Below, in pieces: positions 25,701 to 40,700 of a stretch of DNA of 64,000 nt. The DNA is taken from positions 1 through 64,000 of the forward strand of contig JASANE010029484.1 of NCBI GenBank assembly GCA_030248225.1, written 5' to 3'. The notes below the pieces were generated by a model. The model was not told where the DNA came from. It made no database searches and saw only the letters and a list, made by a program, of their open reading frames with translations. Position 1 is the stretch's first letter. Every line of letters begins with the position of its first letter. The translations under genes and the position numbers were made by a program. Origin of the DNA: Trileptium ribeirensis (Eukaryota > Nematoda > Enoplea > Enoplida > Thoracostomopsidae).

Positions 25701-28700
25701 CACCAAAATTCAATCGATGACTTCGTTCCAGATATACAAGCAGTTAACGCACATTTAGTGTCACAGTATAGATGTTGTAATGGCAGCAGCCAAAACAAAA
25801 CGACTAAAAGCGACCTACCACATTGTAGTGTAATGCTCATGTTCATTAAACGTTTTTTAACGTATTTTTCTTCGTCTGACGGCGGATCGCTCCAGTTTTG
25901 TTCCGGTAGGTAGCCAAACCCTTCCCTAAAACAAAATGTCAGTTTCCCTAAACTGTACGATTGCGAATCCATTTCTTATTTTCTTATAGTTGATAGCCAA
26001 CCGTTGGTGTTCTACAACGCCTTCGAACAAAGATCGGCAGCCATAAAAAAAGTGGATAAAAATTAGCATGAACCACCCCTGTCTCGGCCGAAACCGAGGG
26101 GCGCCAAATTTTGTGAGATAGGGGAATCCGCCCTTCAACTAGGGCTTGAAAATTTATAAGTTTTAACAATCTACGAAAAAGCTAAAGCAGTTTATAAACT
26201 ACCTCATAAAGGCTACAAAAAATCTTCGCTATAAGCAACTTGTAAACTAATTTTTACGTCATTTAATCAATTTTTAAACATCCAAATTAGATTTTTGGGA
26301 AAATTACTGTAAATTTTTTATGTCAACTGAGTGATATAAGGAAAAAGCAAAAAATTTCGCCATGTGGCATGAACACAGGGTTACCTGTTTTTGGCATGTC
26401 CCCTGAAAATGCCAGGGCCACCACCCCAATTTTGAGAAGCCAACGCTTTAGCACATTTACTGTGTGCGTTCATTTTCAGCACAGATGATACAATTAAGAT
26501 GTGGTAACTGCTTTGTTTGATCACGCCAATACTAATTACAATGTACTTGCCATCCGATAATAATCAATATATTTTTACGATCAGGCCAATTTGAATCTAA
26601 ATCCTTCATGGAGAAATTTCTGGAATGCGGTGCAGGTAACAACCGCTGCAGTGTAATGATGATAAGCAACAATAATTTCCACCATAACCAATGCCAAACG
26701 CATATGGCGGTAAAAAGGAGGAGGTTTTTCGTTCAACAAAAACAACCCTTGTCTGAATAGCCAAAACATACTTTTCATGAAAATGGATGGATTATTTCGA
26801 GTGGGTAAGACAGATACAAATCTCAATTTAAGTTTCACTACAATCTTTGCATGTTAACGTTTAAACAAGTCGTAGTGGAACTACATATTTTTGAGCGGAG
26901 CGAGGGGTTGCCATTATGAACGTACCCACTTTCACTTCACAACACATGTATTAAGTGAGAGTATCTTACCACAAACAATAGATCTTAGTGCACAGACGGA
27001 CGAAACGCACGGCAGAGAATAGTCAAAACAACTACAGCTTTTTTGAACGTAAGTTATTTATTAATCAGTCAACTCAACATGAAAATTAAAGAATTTAATT
27101 TAAACATTTAATATAGCATTTGTAGACGGGTCATTTCACGAAACCATGTAATTTTAAACACCACTTTTTGAAGCCAAAATGCAACGTTTTCGAATGTACA
27201 GTGTTTAGACCCTTCCGACGTAAAAAACCTTGAATTTTTCAAATATCGACGTCTCTATGCAAACCGAACTTCCTGAAACCTGTCACAGGAGTCGCAAAGA
27301 GCCCCCTGGGGTTCAAATTTTAATCCGAAATAAGTCTTTATTCTATAGGTTGACGCAGCGACACATGAACTATGGTCTGTTTGCATGCAAGCCGAACAAA
27401 AAGGGTCGCGGTCAAGCCATTTTGGAGGACATGTGGCCTATAATTGGTGCCGTTAGACACCTTTTGAGGTCAAAAATCATCAATTTAAGGCTCGCAGAAG
27501 TGTTTCTAGCGCAACGGATACAGCACATACAGATACCATTTTATGCTCACAAACTAACCATGAGTGGGAGATGTCCGACAGAAAATTTCAGGCAGATCCA
27601 TAGGTCTTGTAAAAATTGACACCCCGATATGTGTAAGTCGGGGGGCTACACCTGAAGTCGCGGGGAGGCTACACCTTAAGTCGGGTGGGAACCTACACCT
27701 TTCTACAACATATAACGCGTAAAACCTTAACTACTTCTAGAGGTTCTGGATTTGGATTTGGTCGGGGGGGGGGCCTACATTTTCATTAAAAAATTTTTAA
27801 TACATGGCCCGATTCTAGTGGGGAGTTACCATATTTCTATCCGGCCTACTGTAAGACCGTATGCTAAATTTGGTTTTTTTAAACTGCATTTTCGTAAGGT
27901 CGGGGTGGGATACATTTTGCATACCTCATTTTTGGCACTTTGTGACCTTCGGCCTCATAACTAAGCAACACAGACATACGCTCACTTTCTTTTTTCACTG
28001 ACACATGTACCGATTACGATTATCGTTATATAGAATTATTGGCGCTAGTGCACTTTGACATTATTTACCAGCGTATGCGAGTTGTCAGATTTGATCTAGG
28101 TCGGGGGGGGGGCTACATGTCAAGAAAAAAAATTTCTGAAGCTTGGCGTCAGCTTCAGTGTCTATGTTTACCCCCAAGTTGTTCCGGAAAACTTAGCAAA
28201 TATCAAACGATCACAGTGAAATGAAAAACACACATATGTATCATGTGCTGGCGATACCGTCAACGTTTACAGTGGGACATGTGTTTTTGGCTTCATTTGG
28301 CCCATCCGATTTGTGGAGCCCTAGCTCCTGCTATGTTAGGGGCACAGAAGTCCACCATACCTTATAATGACCGTCGGACAACATATTACTACACCACACA
28401 GCGCAATTAAATTTCCTTTCAAAAGACTGGCGGTATGGGTCAAAAAGTGCCGATGTAGCCCCCCCGACCAAATTACATGGTTTCGTGAAATGACCCAGAC
28501 ACATAGTAGTGATTTCTATCTTTTCGACATATTACTTCTCGGGTAGCAAAAAGTTCTTGCAATTCTTCTGCTTCTACTATAGCTAAATCAAACAGGCATT
28601 CATCGAGACATTATTGTTTTGAGAAGTTATGGAAAGTGGCCAGAATTAAGTGCAACTAAAACGTTTCAAATAAAAATTTCAATACAGTACAATTGTAGCA

Positions 28701-31700
28701 CACAATACGTTTTGCTGTTGTTTACTTGGCTAAGCATCCTGGACAAACATATTGTTAGCTATGTGATAAACTCAATTGTCGATTAATCTGGCAAGTATGA
28801 TTCTTAGCATCATAATTAAACTCACCAAACACGAAAAGCCGGGGTGTAGAATCGATAACGGCGACGACAATGTTATGTTGTTAACGCAAGCAAATGGTTG
28901 TATGATGCGAGGATGATAAAACTTTAGAGTGACTATGACGTCACCATTAAACCAAATTATTACACAATGCAAAATCAAAAATTCGATCGATCATTAATTT
29001 CGAGCAAGCAAGCAGAACGTTACACCATCAATCACATCAATGATACCAATTTCGAATGTTTGGTCAGCTGGTGTAATGGGTTATAGGCGTAACTAACATT
29101 TAGCTAACTAAGTAGCTAAATTAGCCAATAGTCGTAATCTCGCTACTATTTTTTCGTGGTGCACTCTGCAAGTGCTTTCAGGATTACGTTTGTTTATGTT
29201 TCAAACCTCTCACTGCTGTCGAGCTGTTACAACGTTCTGATGAAACATAATCTCTACCATTTATTTAAAAATTGAACACAACTTTCTAATTCTTAATTCT
29301 AACTTAATTCAATTAGCATAATTTATTAATTGGCAAGATAATGATCTCATGAGTCCAAAAGTATAATATTTGCATTTTTTGACCCCGAAAACCCTATATT
29401 CGTCAAAACAAAACGATTCTATTCGAAGTATTTAGCGAGATATAACCAAAAGTGCCTTAATTAGCTGATTACAGGCAACTAATTAGATTATAGCTAATTC
29501 ATTATGTAAAATTTTGAAACCCCATATATCAGGTGCACATTCAAGATGTTAAGCTATAAAACAAAAGAAGTTTTTTGAAATCGGTTCAGTGGTTCTGGAG
29601 ATTAATCGCGACGAACGCACGAACGGACAACGACTTTTTTGGTCACAGACAGAAAACAAAAACGCTTCGCTCAAATATTGCAGTGAAATCTGCGCTTGCT
29701 TGCGAAGTTGGAACTTGGTTCATATATTGCAGAATATTACTATTCACTCAACTGGTGTTTTGTGGCCGATTGCTCGACAACAGTTTGTGACGAATAAGTA
29801 AAGACTTATTCGATAAATTTCGGTTTTCACTTAAAATTGGAGAGATCATAGGCTGTTTTCGGTTATAGTAACATCCAAAATTTATAAACTGAAAATACGA
29901 TCTTAAACAGCGAGTTGATCCTCCTCGACAATTTGCAGTTTGCTTTAAAAAGCCGTCACAACAAATTTAGCCGTCCAAAAACAACTCGAATGCCGCAGTA
30001 GTTCGCTAAACATGAAAACCTCCATTAGAGATAATTATATAAAATAATCTATTCTAAACATTGCTGTGGATTGTTGAGATGATTACAAGTTTATACATTA
30101 ATTTTAATGCTAGGGAGCAACCGTTGTCCATTAAATATAATGTAAATTGAGTTAAATGTAGCATAAAATCCCTTTACCACTTCCTTCTATAACGGAGCGT
30201 ATGAAAAAAGCACTAATTTTTTCCCTGTAACGAATGAAACGTTTTTGCTGCCGTTGCCGAATTTACTTATGCTTGGTCAATACAATAACGACAAACATTG
30301 GTAAATTATATGTTCTAATAATAGTGCTAAAAATTAAGCGCAACAAAATACCATTCCAAAAATATGTAAATTCACATAGCTGTAAATCTTTGACTGAACA
30401 ATAGCAGCTTACGGGAAAATTTTATGAACGCAACAAGCGTTGAATTAAAATTAGCTCGAAAGGAACAACCTTCATTTCATCCCACTATATTTCAAATGCA
30501 TCAAGCGTACTTGCATTTTTTGGGAAAATTTGCATCTTAAATTATTTTAGAACAACTATTAAAGACGAAATCAAAGAAATTTTTGCCAAACATCTTGTAT
30601 AACAACTGAGTTGTGTTAACCAGTGGTTGCTTTTGGCCAGAACATGAACCATCAGAAACGTTCGGGTCGTCGTCGAAACATCGAATGTGGATCGTTCGTC
30701 CGGCCAGTTCCCTTCTAAATATCTCAGCAACGAATGAAGATATTCCCCATAGGATCTTTTGCATAGCTTATAATCTGGCCCGTGATTTCATATAGGATTC
30801 ATCTGTGCAATCCATCCATGGTAGACCACCTTTAAACAGGGCACCCCTCAATTTTTCTGGCTAAAGAAAATTCGTTTTAGCTATATAGTGAAACACAGTC
30901 GTCATATCAGAAAATTTTGCCTGGATAAGATGAAAAATTTTGTCGGCCAACACTTTTTAAAGCACCTGAATAAGGAGATAGAGGCACAAAATAGGACCCA
31001 AAAAACCCATCTTAACTCTTTACATATATAACAGAGAATAACCGGAACCGAAATTTACCGGAACCGTCCATTTAAACCGGATCCGGAACCTGGTCTTCGA
31101 AATTTATATAGTAAAACAGATGATGGAAGAAATGAAGGTATAGTGAATTTAAAATGCATTAAAAATAACTTTTACATTAAACTTAATGTATTGCGATGGT
31201 ATTATTGCCCTTTCTGAAACTTTAAAGAGACTAAGGAAGCTAATAATGTTTATTTATCGATCAAATATGTCGGTTTTTGGACATTCAGAGCAAAAAATGT
31301 CCTCTACTATACACAATTGCGTATACTGCGTCAAATCTTACAAAGCTTGGAGCGTAGAATACACACTTTCGCTCTGTCTCCAGTCGCCTCCCTTTACTAC
31401 ACATACGTTTGTTGCATGTTATTCTGTAGGAAACTTAAAATTATTGGTTTATGATTCTAAGAGAAAATAATAGATAGAAGGTAATTTTCTGATCAGTGGT
31501 CAGAGACACTGTTTAGGCTAGCGTTGGACAAACAGTGTCCGTCAGTTAGATGATAACTTTCTAATCAGAATGCTAAAAATGAAACACACTGTGATGCTTC
31601 TCGCACAGTTTCAATAAATACAGTTCATTGCCAAGGAAGCAGTTTCTGCTTGCGTTGCAGATAACGTTACTTCAATTTCACCTGATTTACAAAGTTTAAA

Positions 31701-34700
31701 GCACACCTGCTGGTGCTTGACGCAATTTATGTTAGCCAAGCATAGACTAAGTACTTCTACGTAAGCCATACTCTGTTACCGAGCTGGACCGGTATAATTC
31801 GAGCGTACCCCGCAGACTTCTGAATGTGTGAAATAGCTGCTACAAGCACCGACCTGGCTTTGATTTAACAAACTCCTGCAAATTATTATGAAAAATTCCT
31901 GCTCAAATTATGTTTCCCTACTTACGTTTCACACGGCAAATTGGTTAGTTAATCTTCTCTTTTGCTTGGTTGTATTGGAGCTTGATCATTGTATAATATA
32001 TATTACATATGTTTGAATTACAGGATGAAGCAAAAACGTGGAAAATTTCAAACAAAATTTTTAAGCCGGAATTCCGGTTCCGGTATGGGTTTTGCCCTTT
32101 GCCGGAACCGCAACCGGCACACGATTTTCGCCGGAACCGGAATTCCGGTTACTCCCTGCTATATAATTATAAGATAATCGTTAATAACCAGCATAATGGT
32201 GATTACAGAGCTTTTCGAGGACGCTAACAGCAATGGAATCATTCATTTGAACGCAACCATGACAGGTACCGTCTTACAGGATGCTACTGTTTCCTTTGGA
32301 ACCCCCACCACTAAAACCATGGATGATTTCCTGTGTTTCAATCTAATATCATATTTTGCTGCATCTGCTATTACAAAAGTTTCAAGGATGCTAAGACAGT
32401 GGATTGATTCATTCGTGCGTATCGGCATCCGATGTATTCCTTTTTGAATGGTACTGTATCTCGTGAAACCCCCTGCTGAACCACAACTGACTCAGTGGTT
32501 TTCAATCTAATGTTGTAATTTATTGAATTTGCGGCTATAAACGCTTTCAGGAATGCTAAAAAATGAAGTTATTTAGCTGAGTGTATCTGTGACGGATGTA
32601 AACTTTTCCCATCAGAGCCTTCCTTAAGCCATGCATGATTCGATGATTCTCAACTAATGTTATAATTTATTGCATTTCTGGTTATAAAGGTTTTTAAAAA
32701 GGCTGAAAAAGATATTTTTATTTGAATATACGTACCTGTGACCAATATATATTTCCTGTATGGGCCTGGGTCCCCAATTATTAGTCTATGCATATTTTCG
32801 TGGGTTTAAATCGAGTGCTGTAATTGGTTAAATCTTCGACTATAAGGACCGGCAAAAATTAGAAATTGATTCATTCAAGCAAATCTGTGGCCATACATGT
32901 CGCTGCGCAATGGTGGGTTGACAAACTGTCTAGTATATTTCTAACAAAAGATAAATCACACATACCAAAAACCTGTGATTTCGGCTTCGGTGCACCCTAA
33001 ATCAGTAAAAGAATTACACAAAAGTGACCCTTTGGCACCGCTCGTACTTGAATCACATGAAATAAGTGTTACAAGAAAATGACCTACATACTGCGGTCAA
33101 CAAAGTCAGAGAGAACAATGCACTCGTTAAGTTGCGACATTTTGGTACTAAAACGCAATCGTATCTGTTGTAAGCAATGATTTTGAGCTATAACGCATTT
33201 GCCGCAGAAAGCAACTGATCGAACGTATAGTATAACAAAACTAACAGAATATTCCTGTAAAACCTGTTTGACACACATAAAGAAATTACTACGTTTTTCA
33301 TACACAATAATATATTTTTGAGCATTATACGTGCTTTATCGTGGGTTCCCGTAAAGAACCCACCATTTATAATATTTTTGACATCCAGATCACTGAAAAA
33401 TTGCTTTTAGCCACGGTTGACGCATTGCTAAAAATGTGATCTTGAAATTGTTTACTCGATAATAAATTCCCATCCGATGAATTCGTTTCTTACCCAAATT
33501 GACCCTGTGAAGGCCCATTAAGTTTAAAGATCTGCTGGACACCCTTATAAAAATTGTTCATTGGCTTTCAGTTTTTGCGTATCTTTTCTACTGCGGCATG
33601 GGCAATAGTAGTAAGGTAAGGCTGGCAACCACGAAGTTTATGTTCAACAAACGACACTACGATATAAACAATGTTGGTAATATAATGCACCCCTAACAGA
33701 CACACGCTGAGATAGAGAATTCCTTGCTCAGTAGACCGTTTACCTTACCTACTGCAAATATATAAGAACACTAAGAGCGCATACGCGTAGGAGCTTTGTA
33801 AGCGCACCGACAGCCGCTATTAGCGTCCAGAGTGACCCAAGGTGGGTCAAGTCAAAATCAACACTAAAGTATAAAGTCGAAAGCATCTTTGGTTTGGTCC
33901 TGTTCTGGCGTATCTGTCAGCTCGGAACATGCTGGGAAAGATGGCTTACTTTAAGGTAAGAGGATTAGACTGATTCCAAGATAAGAGAGAAACGGAAAAT
34001 TAAATAACCTCTGGCAAAACCGAGTTCCGCCCTTCTGACTCCGATCTGAGGGCACGAACTTCGGAAAGTAGGGACCAAAAAACGGAGGGGGCATAATATA
34101 GGGGATAGCTGTATAATCGTTTATCTAACATTTTGAAGTGAAAATTGAAACAAACTGCGAACAATGTAATAAATGAACGTTTGTCGAACATTTTTATTCC
34201 TAAAAATTGAAGCGGTGCTACCAAATGTTGCGAGGGGGCGGTGCCCAGCCGCTCATGTTCCCTGACCAAATTATATGTTCCATGGTTCAATGCTCCCAAT
34301 ATTTCCTGCAGTGTCACGGTAAAACATCCTCAGGACATATAACGGTCAAAATCTTACTATAATAACATAATAGAACATAAAAATTTCGGTTAAATTATGT
34401 AAATTGGTTTAAAAATTACTTTTGGCTTCTGTACAGTTTCTGCAGCGGTTCTGAGGCTACGTATTGATTTAAGCGGCTTTGAGTAAAAACACGAATTATT
34501 GAAAAGGTTTAGAATCCGAAGCGACTGATTGAACTGCAGTGCTACCCATTTCATTCCACCAGCAAAATATGGCACCTGTGGTTCCGTACCAAGGGATCCC
34601 ATTTCATGCCTAATGTGAAATTTTCAGCTGATTTTATATCATAACAGTATAGTACAGTATTCAAGGGCTGACTGAAAAGACGTGTGACATGTTGCGTTGC

Positions 34701-37700
34701 GTTCAACATTTACAAGCAGTATACCAATCCAATTGACAGCAATGGGCGATTTACCTAAGTTTAGATCACGCCAATACTGTTCCATATGCTCCGCAACAGA
34801 GCGTCTCAGCTGACCGTACTCACGAGCATCAGCGAAATCTTGCTTGTTGTGAGTTGGCTCAAGAATGAGATATGGAATGTCGACAACAGCTAGAACGCCC
34901 ATGTATTTGCGCCTAAAATCAAATTACTATAGTATAAACCGCCTGTCAGGAGTAAGGTCTTTCCTAAGTAAGGCACTGAGACACTTCGAATATTGAAGTA
35001 ACTACAACAAATTGAGTAAAATTATTTTTATTATTGAAATTCCCGTTGTTATCCCATACAATAGTATAAAATTAACACAAAATAGCAATTATTCTATCAC
35101 ACAATCAGAAATACACATTTTCAGTTTTCCTAATATTTTTTATACTTTGGCTCAGCTCGAAAGGTCAAAAAGTGCGGTATTGCAAAATCAATTATGACTC
35201 TATAAAACTGTCTATCCAGTGATGAGTTCTATTACAAGCGAAAAATATTACCTTAATACAGTTAGTCATGTTTTTATACGGTTATTTGGTACTTGAAAAA
35301 ATTATTATGTTCGATCGATCAGTTTTATGCAAAGGTATCAACGTAAAGATAACAAACTAATAAGCTGCTAGTTTTCCACTATGTATAACACATGAATATA
35401 TACTTCCTAAGTTGCTATGTTCAAGCATTGTTGCATTTAATAAGCACACACCTGACTTTCCCGGTCGCGGGATTCGTGATGCCTATTGACTGGGCTTGAT
35501 CCGTATCGTGTAGAAAACTTCTTGGCCCAACCACACGCTATCATGCAAGAAATTGTGCCACCTACCCAAGTAATTGTTTTCCACTATAAACGCTTTTGTT
35601 TTCCAGTGGTAAAATGACGCGTTTCCTATCGATGTAGCAGGTATACGATCTGTGACTGAAATCATTCCTACCCAAGCCATACGATATGCTGCCCACAGTT
35701 GGAAGTTACATAGAACCTTAATTAGTCGTTGCCATCACAGTTTCGAAGTCAAATTAAAGAACTTACATTTGTGTAATGTATACATATTAACTCCTTTCCT
35801 GGGTGGAAAAACAACTGACACAGCCTGTACAATACCATAATGAATTAACTGGTCTTTGTGCTCACTCGAAAAAATGTGCGGAGATAGCCATGAGGGCCCC
35901 ATGTTCCTGCTCGGAAGAAAATCGAGACGGGAATATCAAATTTTTGCATATGTTTTGGTCATTTTTGACATGGGTACTAGTTTTCGAAACCGACGGCATT
36001 AGGCGTCGTAATTGTTTTGTTAAGTCGCCCGGAGGCTAACTAATAAGTCCTTCCCAGCCACGTATTTTTATTCTGTGTGTTTTGTATAAATGTCAAACAT
36101 GAGGAGATTTTCTAGAGTGGGAACGAATATGTGATCTTGGGACGGATGGGATACTCCTACATATCAAAATACTAAGTTGAATTTTTTGCACTACGCTATG
36201 TGAACAAAACTTACAGTCCACCAATATGCTGTTGTGTTCCAACATTTTCATACATCTTAATCAAGCGACCATTATTGTACACAAAAATGCCGTCTTGATT
36301 GCGCCGCTCCAAATTTAAACCGAAAATAAACGTGAGCTGCTTCGGATCACGAAGATTCCTAAAATATATATACTTTAAAACGGTGAGCATTGCAGCAGAA
36401 TGAATCTTTTCTAAGTTGCTGTTGCAGATAAACTAGGCAAGCCTACGATTGAATAATCGATTTTTGGCCATGAGAATCAAAAACAATGTGGCAGCCACAT
36501 CGACAACGTGAAATTCAGTGTCATTCTGAGATGCCTGGCAGTAAATTCAGAGTTATAAATGTGTTTGCTAACCACGAATTTTCTACCCAGTCAAACGCTG
36601 TAAAATCCAGATGTCAAAAATCTGAACCTGACAATATTTCTCTGTATTTATGTGATCGCTCGGATATAGATAAGCATAGCTGATACAGAAGCATTAAGGA
36701 GTACTTCGCACAACGCGGTAACACAAGTTTATTCAACGACCTCCAAATCAAGCACATGTGTTAGGAGCGAAAGCCTAATTACTATTATGCAACATGGCAG
36801 CGTTGACACTGATAGTTTAATACCAATTAATTGCGGCGTTAAACACAAAAAGGCAGCACCCGTAGCGCAGTAGCTGATTAAAATTAAATTTGCTTTTATG
36901 CTGTTTTAGCCGATGTAGCAGACAGTTTTAAAAGAACTAAAGGATTTGTTTACCTAAAAGACACAATAATAATCTGTAAAAGCGTTATGAGATGGCTTAT
37001 ACCAACACATTATATGTGACAGCGATAATTCAAAAGTAATGAAATGGTATATTAATACTTTATTAACCAAAAGACTGTTGTGTATAGAAGGTTTAAAAAC
37101 AAGCGCGCTAGGAAACATAGGGCTCACTTTGCTTTTTCTTCGGCAACCGTTTTGAGGAACTGAGCTTCAGCCTTCATTTCGGTAGATGCGTCTTGCAGTT
37201 TACGCAGTTCAGCCTGAAAGGGGTTGACCGGACATGGTTATACGCACACAGATCACGTTAATTAAGAAATTGTTCAACATCGCACAGCCAAACTGTATGG
37301 TATCATAGAAAAATGGCAACGTTTAATATTTGCAGTTGGTCGTAATGAGTTCGCAAGACCGATCAGTAGCACCAGGGTTCTCCAAACTGTCATAATTATA
37401 CTTGGGGCATAAACCTCGGGTTCCTTCCCCAGTTCGGAAGTGGGGGAACCGAACATACCTGGGGCTGGGGGGCGGAGAAATTTCCACAGTACATCTATGT
37501 GGTCCCCCAGTTGAGCTGGGAGGGCCATAAGGTGCTGTAGCCGTCAGAATACATGAAAAATGATAATTTGGCAACTGGTTGTGATTAGTGTTATATACTT
37601 AAAAACGGAACTAATACTGATTTTTAGTCCATCGGGCAAAAATTTGGTTATTTTTAGTGGAGCAGGAAAGTACTGTGGAGGCATGAACTGGATAGAGGCC

Positions 37701-40700
37701 AAAATTTACTGGGTACATGAATTAGGGGGAGCCTGTGGAGGTCGAAATACCCGGTCCCCTATTTGGAGAAGCCAATGCACATTACTAACAAAACAATATG
37801 GTGGGTTAAATTTGATTTTGACATAATCAACATGTCACGCGATTTAATGAAATTATTGTCATATTATAATTTAACAAAGGTCCATAGTGAAAAACTCAGA
37901 TACAATACAAATGACCAAACATGCCGTAATAACTCACTGCAACAAAAATATTATCTGTGAACGATATGCGATATACAGAAATGATATGAGGTTGGAAGCT
38001 GGCCTGTCCACAGTGGGGGTCCCCCCAATTTTTAAATCCCCACGTTCGTGAGATTTTCCCACATGTCCGCCCCCACCCTTGGCCGAAACCGAATATGTTC
38101 AACTAATTCCTAGATTTTTTGTGTCTGAAAATTTGTTTTTTGTTTGCAAATTGTTTATGAAACATTAATTACCACTATTTATAAGGCTAAAATATAGTTT
38201 TTTAGCTTGAAAATACATTCAAAAATGGATGAAAATATGCAAATATTTAGTATTTGTAAGCAAAATTTATCTCCCACTTTTAATTTTCCCCGAGAATGAA
38301 GATGCCCCTCTGAAGTTCCCCCTCCACACTTTTCGGAAGGCTGTGGACAGGCCAGGGAAGCGTTACAATATTCTCCAGTTTCGTTATATCAGTATAACCA
38401 GATTATAAGCCATATCGAAACAGCTTTATAGCCTGAATCTTAATATTTTTGAATAAAAGTCAAGCTTCATAAACTATTTATGTGTATACCCTTAGATTCC
38501 GATCGCCAGAGACCAGTGCCCCGTTTCTGTTTTCAAATTCTCTAAAATAATAAACATGCCGTACATTAGAGCAAGATATAACAAACAGTAAAATAAAATA
38601 AAAATAATAAAAAACATCCTACAAAATATAATTATCATAGACGACAGTACATAATCGATACAATTTAATCAACAGTAACTAAATAAACACCTCCATATTC
38701 CATTTAGAATATTCAATTCTGTTAAAACTATATCGTTTCAGGCGAAAATGACAGTTCGTGAAAAATTTCAAAGTTCATGCCCCAGAGAATGGCGAACCTA
38801 TACAAAGGCATCCATAGAAGGAAAGTAATTCCTGAAAACAACCTAATTTTATGTCATCCACGGTAACGTTTATTAGTGTATTGTGTTCCGTACCAGTACT
38901 ATAGGCTGCATATTTTTGATTTGGTTGTATATAGCATGTATTACACAAGCAATCATGTGTGCTTGGTAGGATATGTGCAGATAAATACATATCGTGCACC
39001 ACAAAGTTACAATTAGACAAAAATAAGTGCATAAAATACGAACGCGAACCTACGTATATTCAAACGATCGTTATTAACAAATGATGAAGTTACGTTCGTT
39101 TATGTCCATTTGTTTTGCCCGTATATATTACATAAACTTAAGCGGAGAAATTCAAACCTCCGCACTTAACATAAAATTAAATTTGTTTTATTCACTTCAC
39201 CTACTTTTGATTTTATGTATATTAACAGCTTCCTTTATCTACGTTAAAAACAATCAGCAAAAATTAATTAGTAGTATCACGCGAACGGAAGGAGCGTAGT
39301 AATATTTATGTTTTCATTATGAGTAATAGCCTGTATCAGCCATTATGTTTGATATATTACCATAAAACCTCTGGAATCCTTGAACCCCTATAACGGTGAT
39401 CTCATAGAAGTTAGGGAAGACCACGTGTTCTGCGCGTTACAAAACCTATAATAGCTTATATGAAGTGACGGTAAACAATGAATATTACCAAATACATGAC
39501 GACAGACGATATTTTGTGTAAATCGGGTTCGCCGACGGTCTACCTTAATCCCTCAAAAGGCATGCTACAGCCATGTTGGATTCTACATTCGCGGTCAGAA
39601 ATAAGTGCAAATCCATTGCTATTTCGATTTCAATTATTTTTTGCCGCTATTGTACATGATTACGCCACCCTATTCAACGTACCGAAGAATAATATAGACC
39701 GTTCAAAATGCCCTGTAAGCAGTACTACAACAAAACACCCGAATTGATAGTAGATCTAGACAGCTAGTTGTCGGGCTTAGTCCACTCAGCGTGAAATATT
39801 CATTCTGTACTCATGACCTGAAAACAATCCTACTCAGAATTTCGAAAACCTATATAATAAACCATTCTTAATGCCCTGCACGCAATCATGCTATACATAA
39901 CTAAAAAAATGGCAGACTATAATCGGAAAATCGAGCTCACCCACCCTAAACTCGTTGAAAACATGTGAAAAGGATAACCAAACCCATGAAGTATTCAGTG
40001 TGCTTGACTACCGGTTAGATATCCATTGGAAGTCCCCCAGTTAAATTTTGGCTTCATTCATTGATCCATCCATTCATCCATTTCATGGATTCATTCTCCC
40101 GTTGTGCGACTAAAATGGCGTATTTTTACTTGCTGAACTAAAAATATGCGAATATTTGTTATAAATTATCGGTAAATACTTTATCTAGGTGCAAATGTGT
40201 GCTGCTGTTGTCATTGTTTAAGCTGCGAGGTTGGGCCAAAAAGGATTTTTCATTGGATCCTTGGGGACCCAAAATACATGAAGATGGTAATATCTCCGCA
40301 ACCGCTAATGTTCGGTCTCATTGTATAAAGTAATTGACCATATGTGTAGTTGGAAACTGGGTACTGCTATTGTGATTGTTTACGCTGCAAAATTGAGTCA
40401 AAACAGATTTCTCAATGGGTCCATGTCTTCTTACCTATTGAAGCAAAATGGCTCATATTCGGTGGCTCAATTTGGAATTTAATGCTCAATATAACTGTGT
40501 ATATCTCTTTAAACTACATATTCAACACTGATAACTGGCCTGTCCACAGCCCTCCGAAAAGTGGGAGGAAACTTTGGGGGCCCCCATGTTCATTCTCGGA
40601 TGAAAATTAAAAGTGGGGGGATAAATTTTGCTTAAAAATACTAAATATTTCCATACTTTCATGCATTTTTGCTACCGTGAATGTATTTGCAAGCTAAAAA

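Noticed and set aside
26581..26838. Minus-strand ORF with QKFLHEGF, resembling the KFWDEFGY region of MORC2
   Set aside because: No donor at the needed position; the true pair of exons is at 32966 and 25925.
28772..28978. Minus-strand ORF before a strong GTGAGT donor as the exon between 34755 and 25925
   Set aside because: Required phase gives a stop and no acceptor; the 31-nt exon at 32966-32996 fits in phase and sequence.
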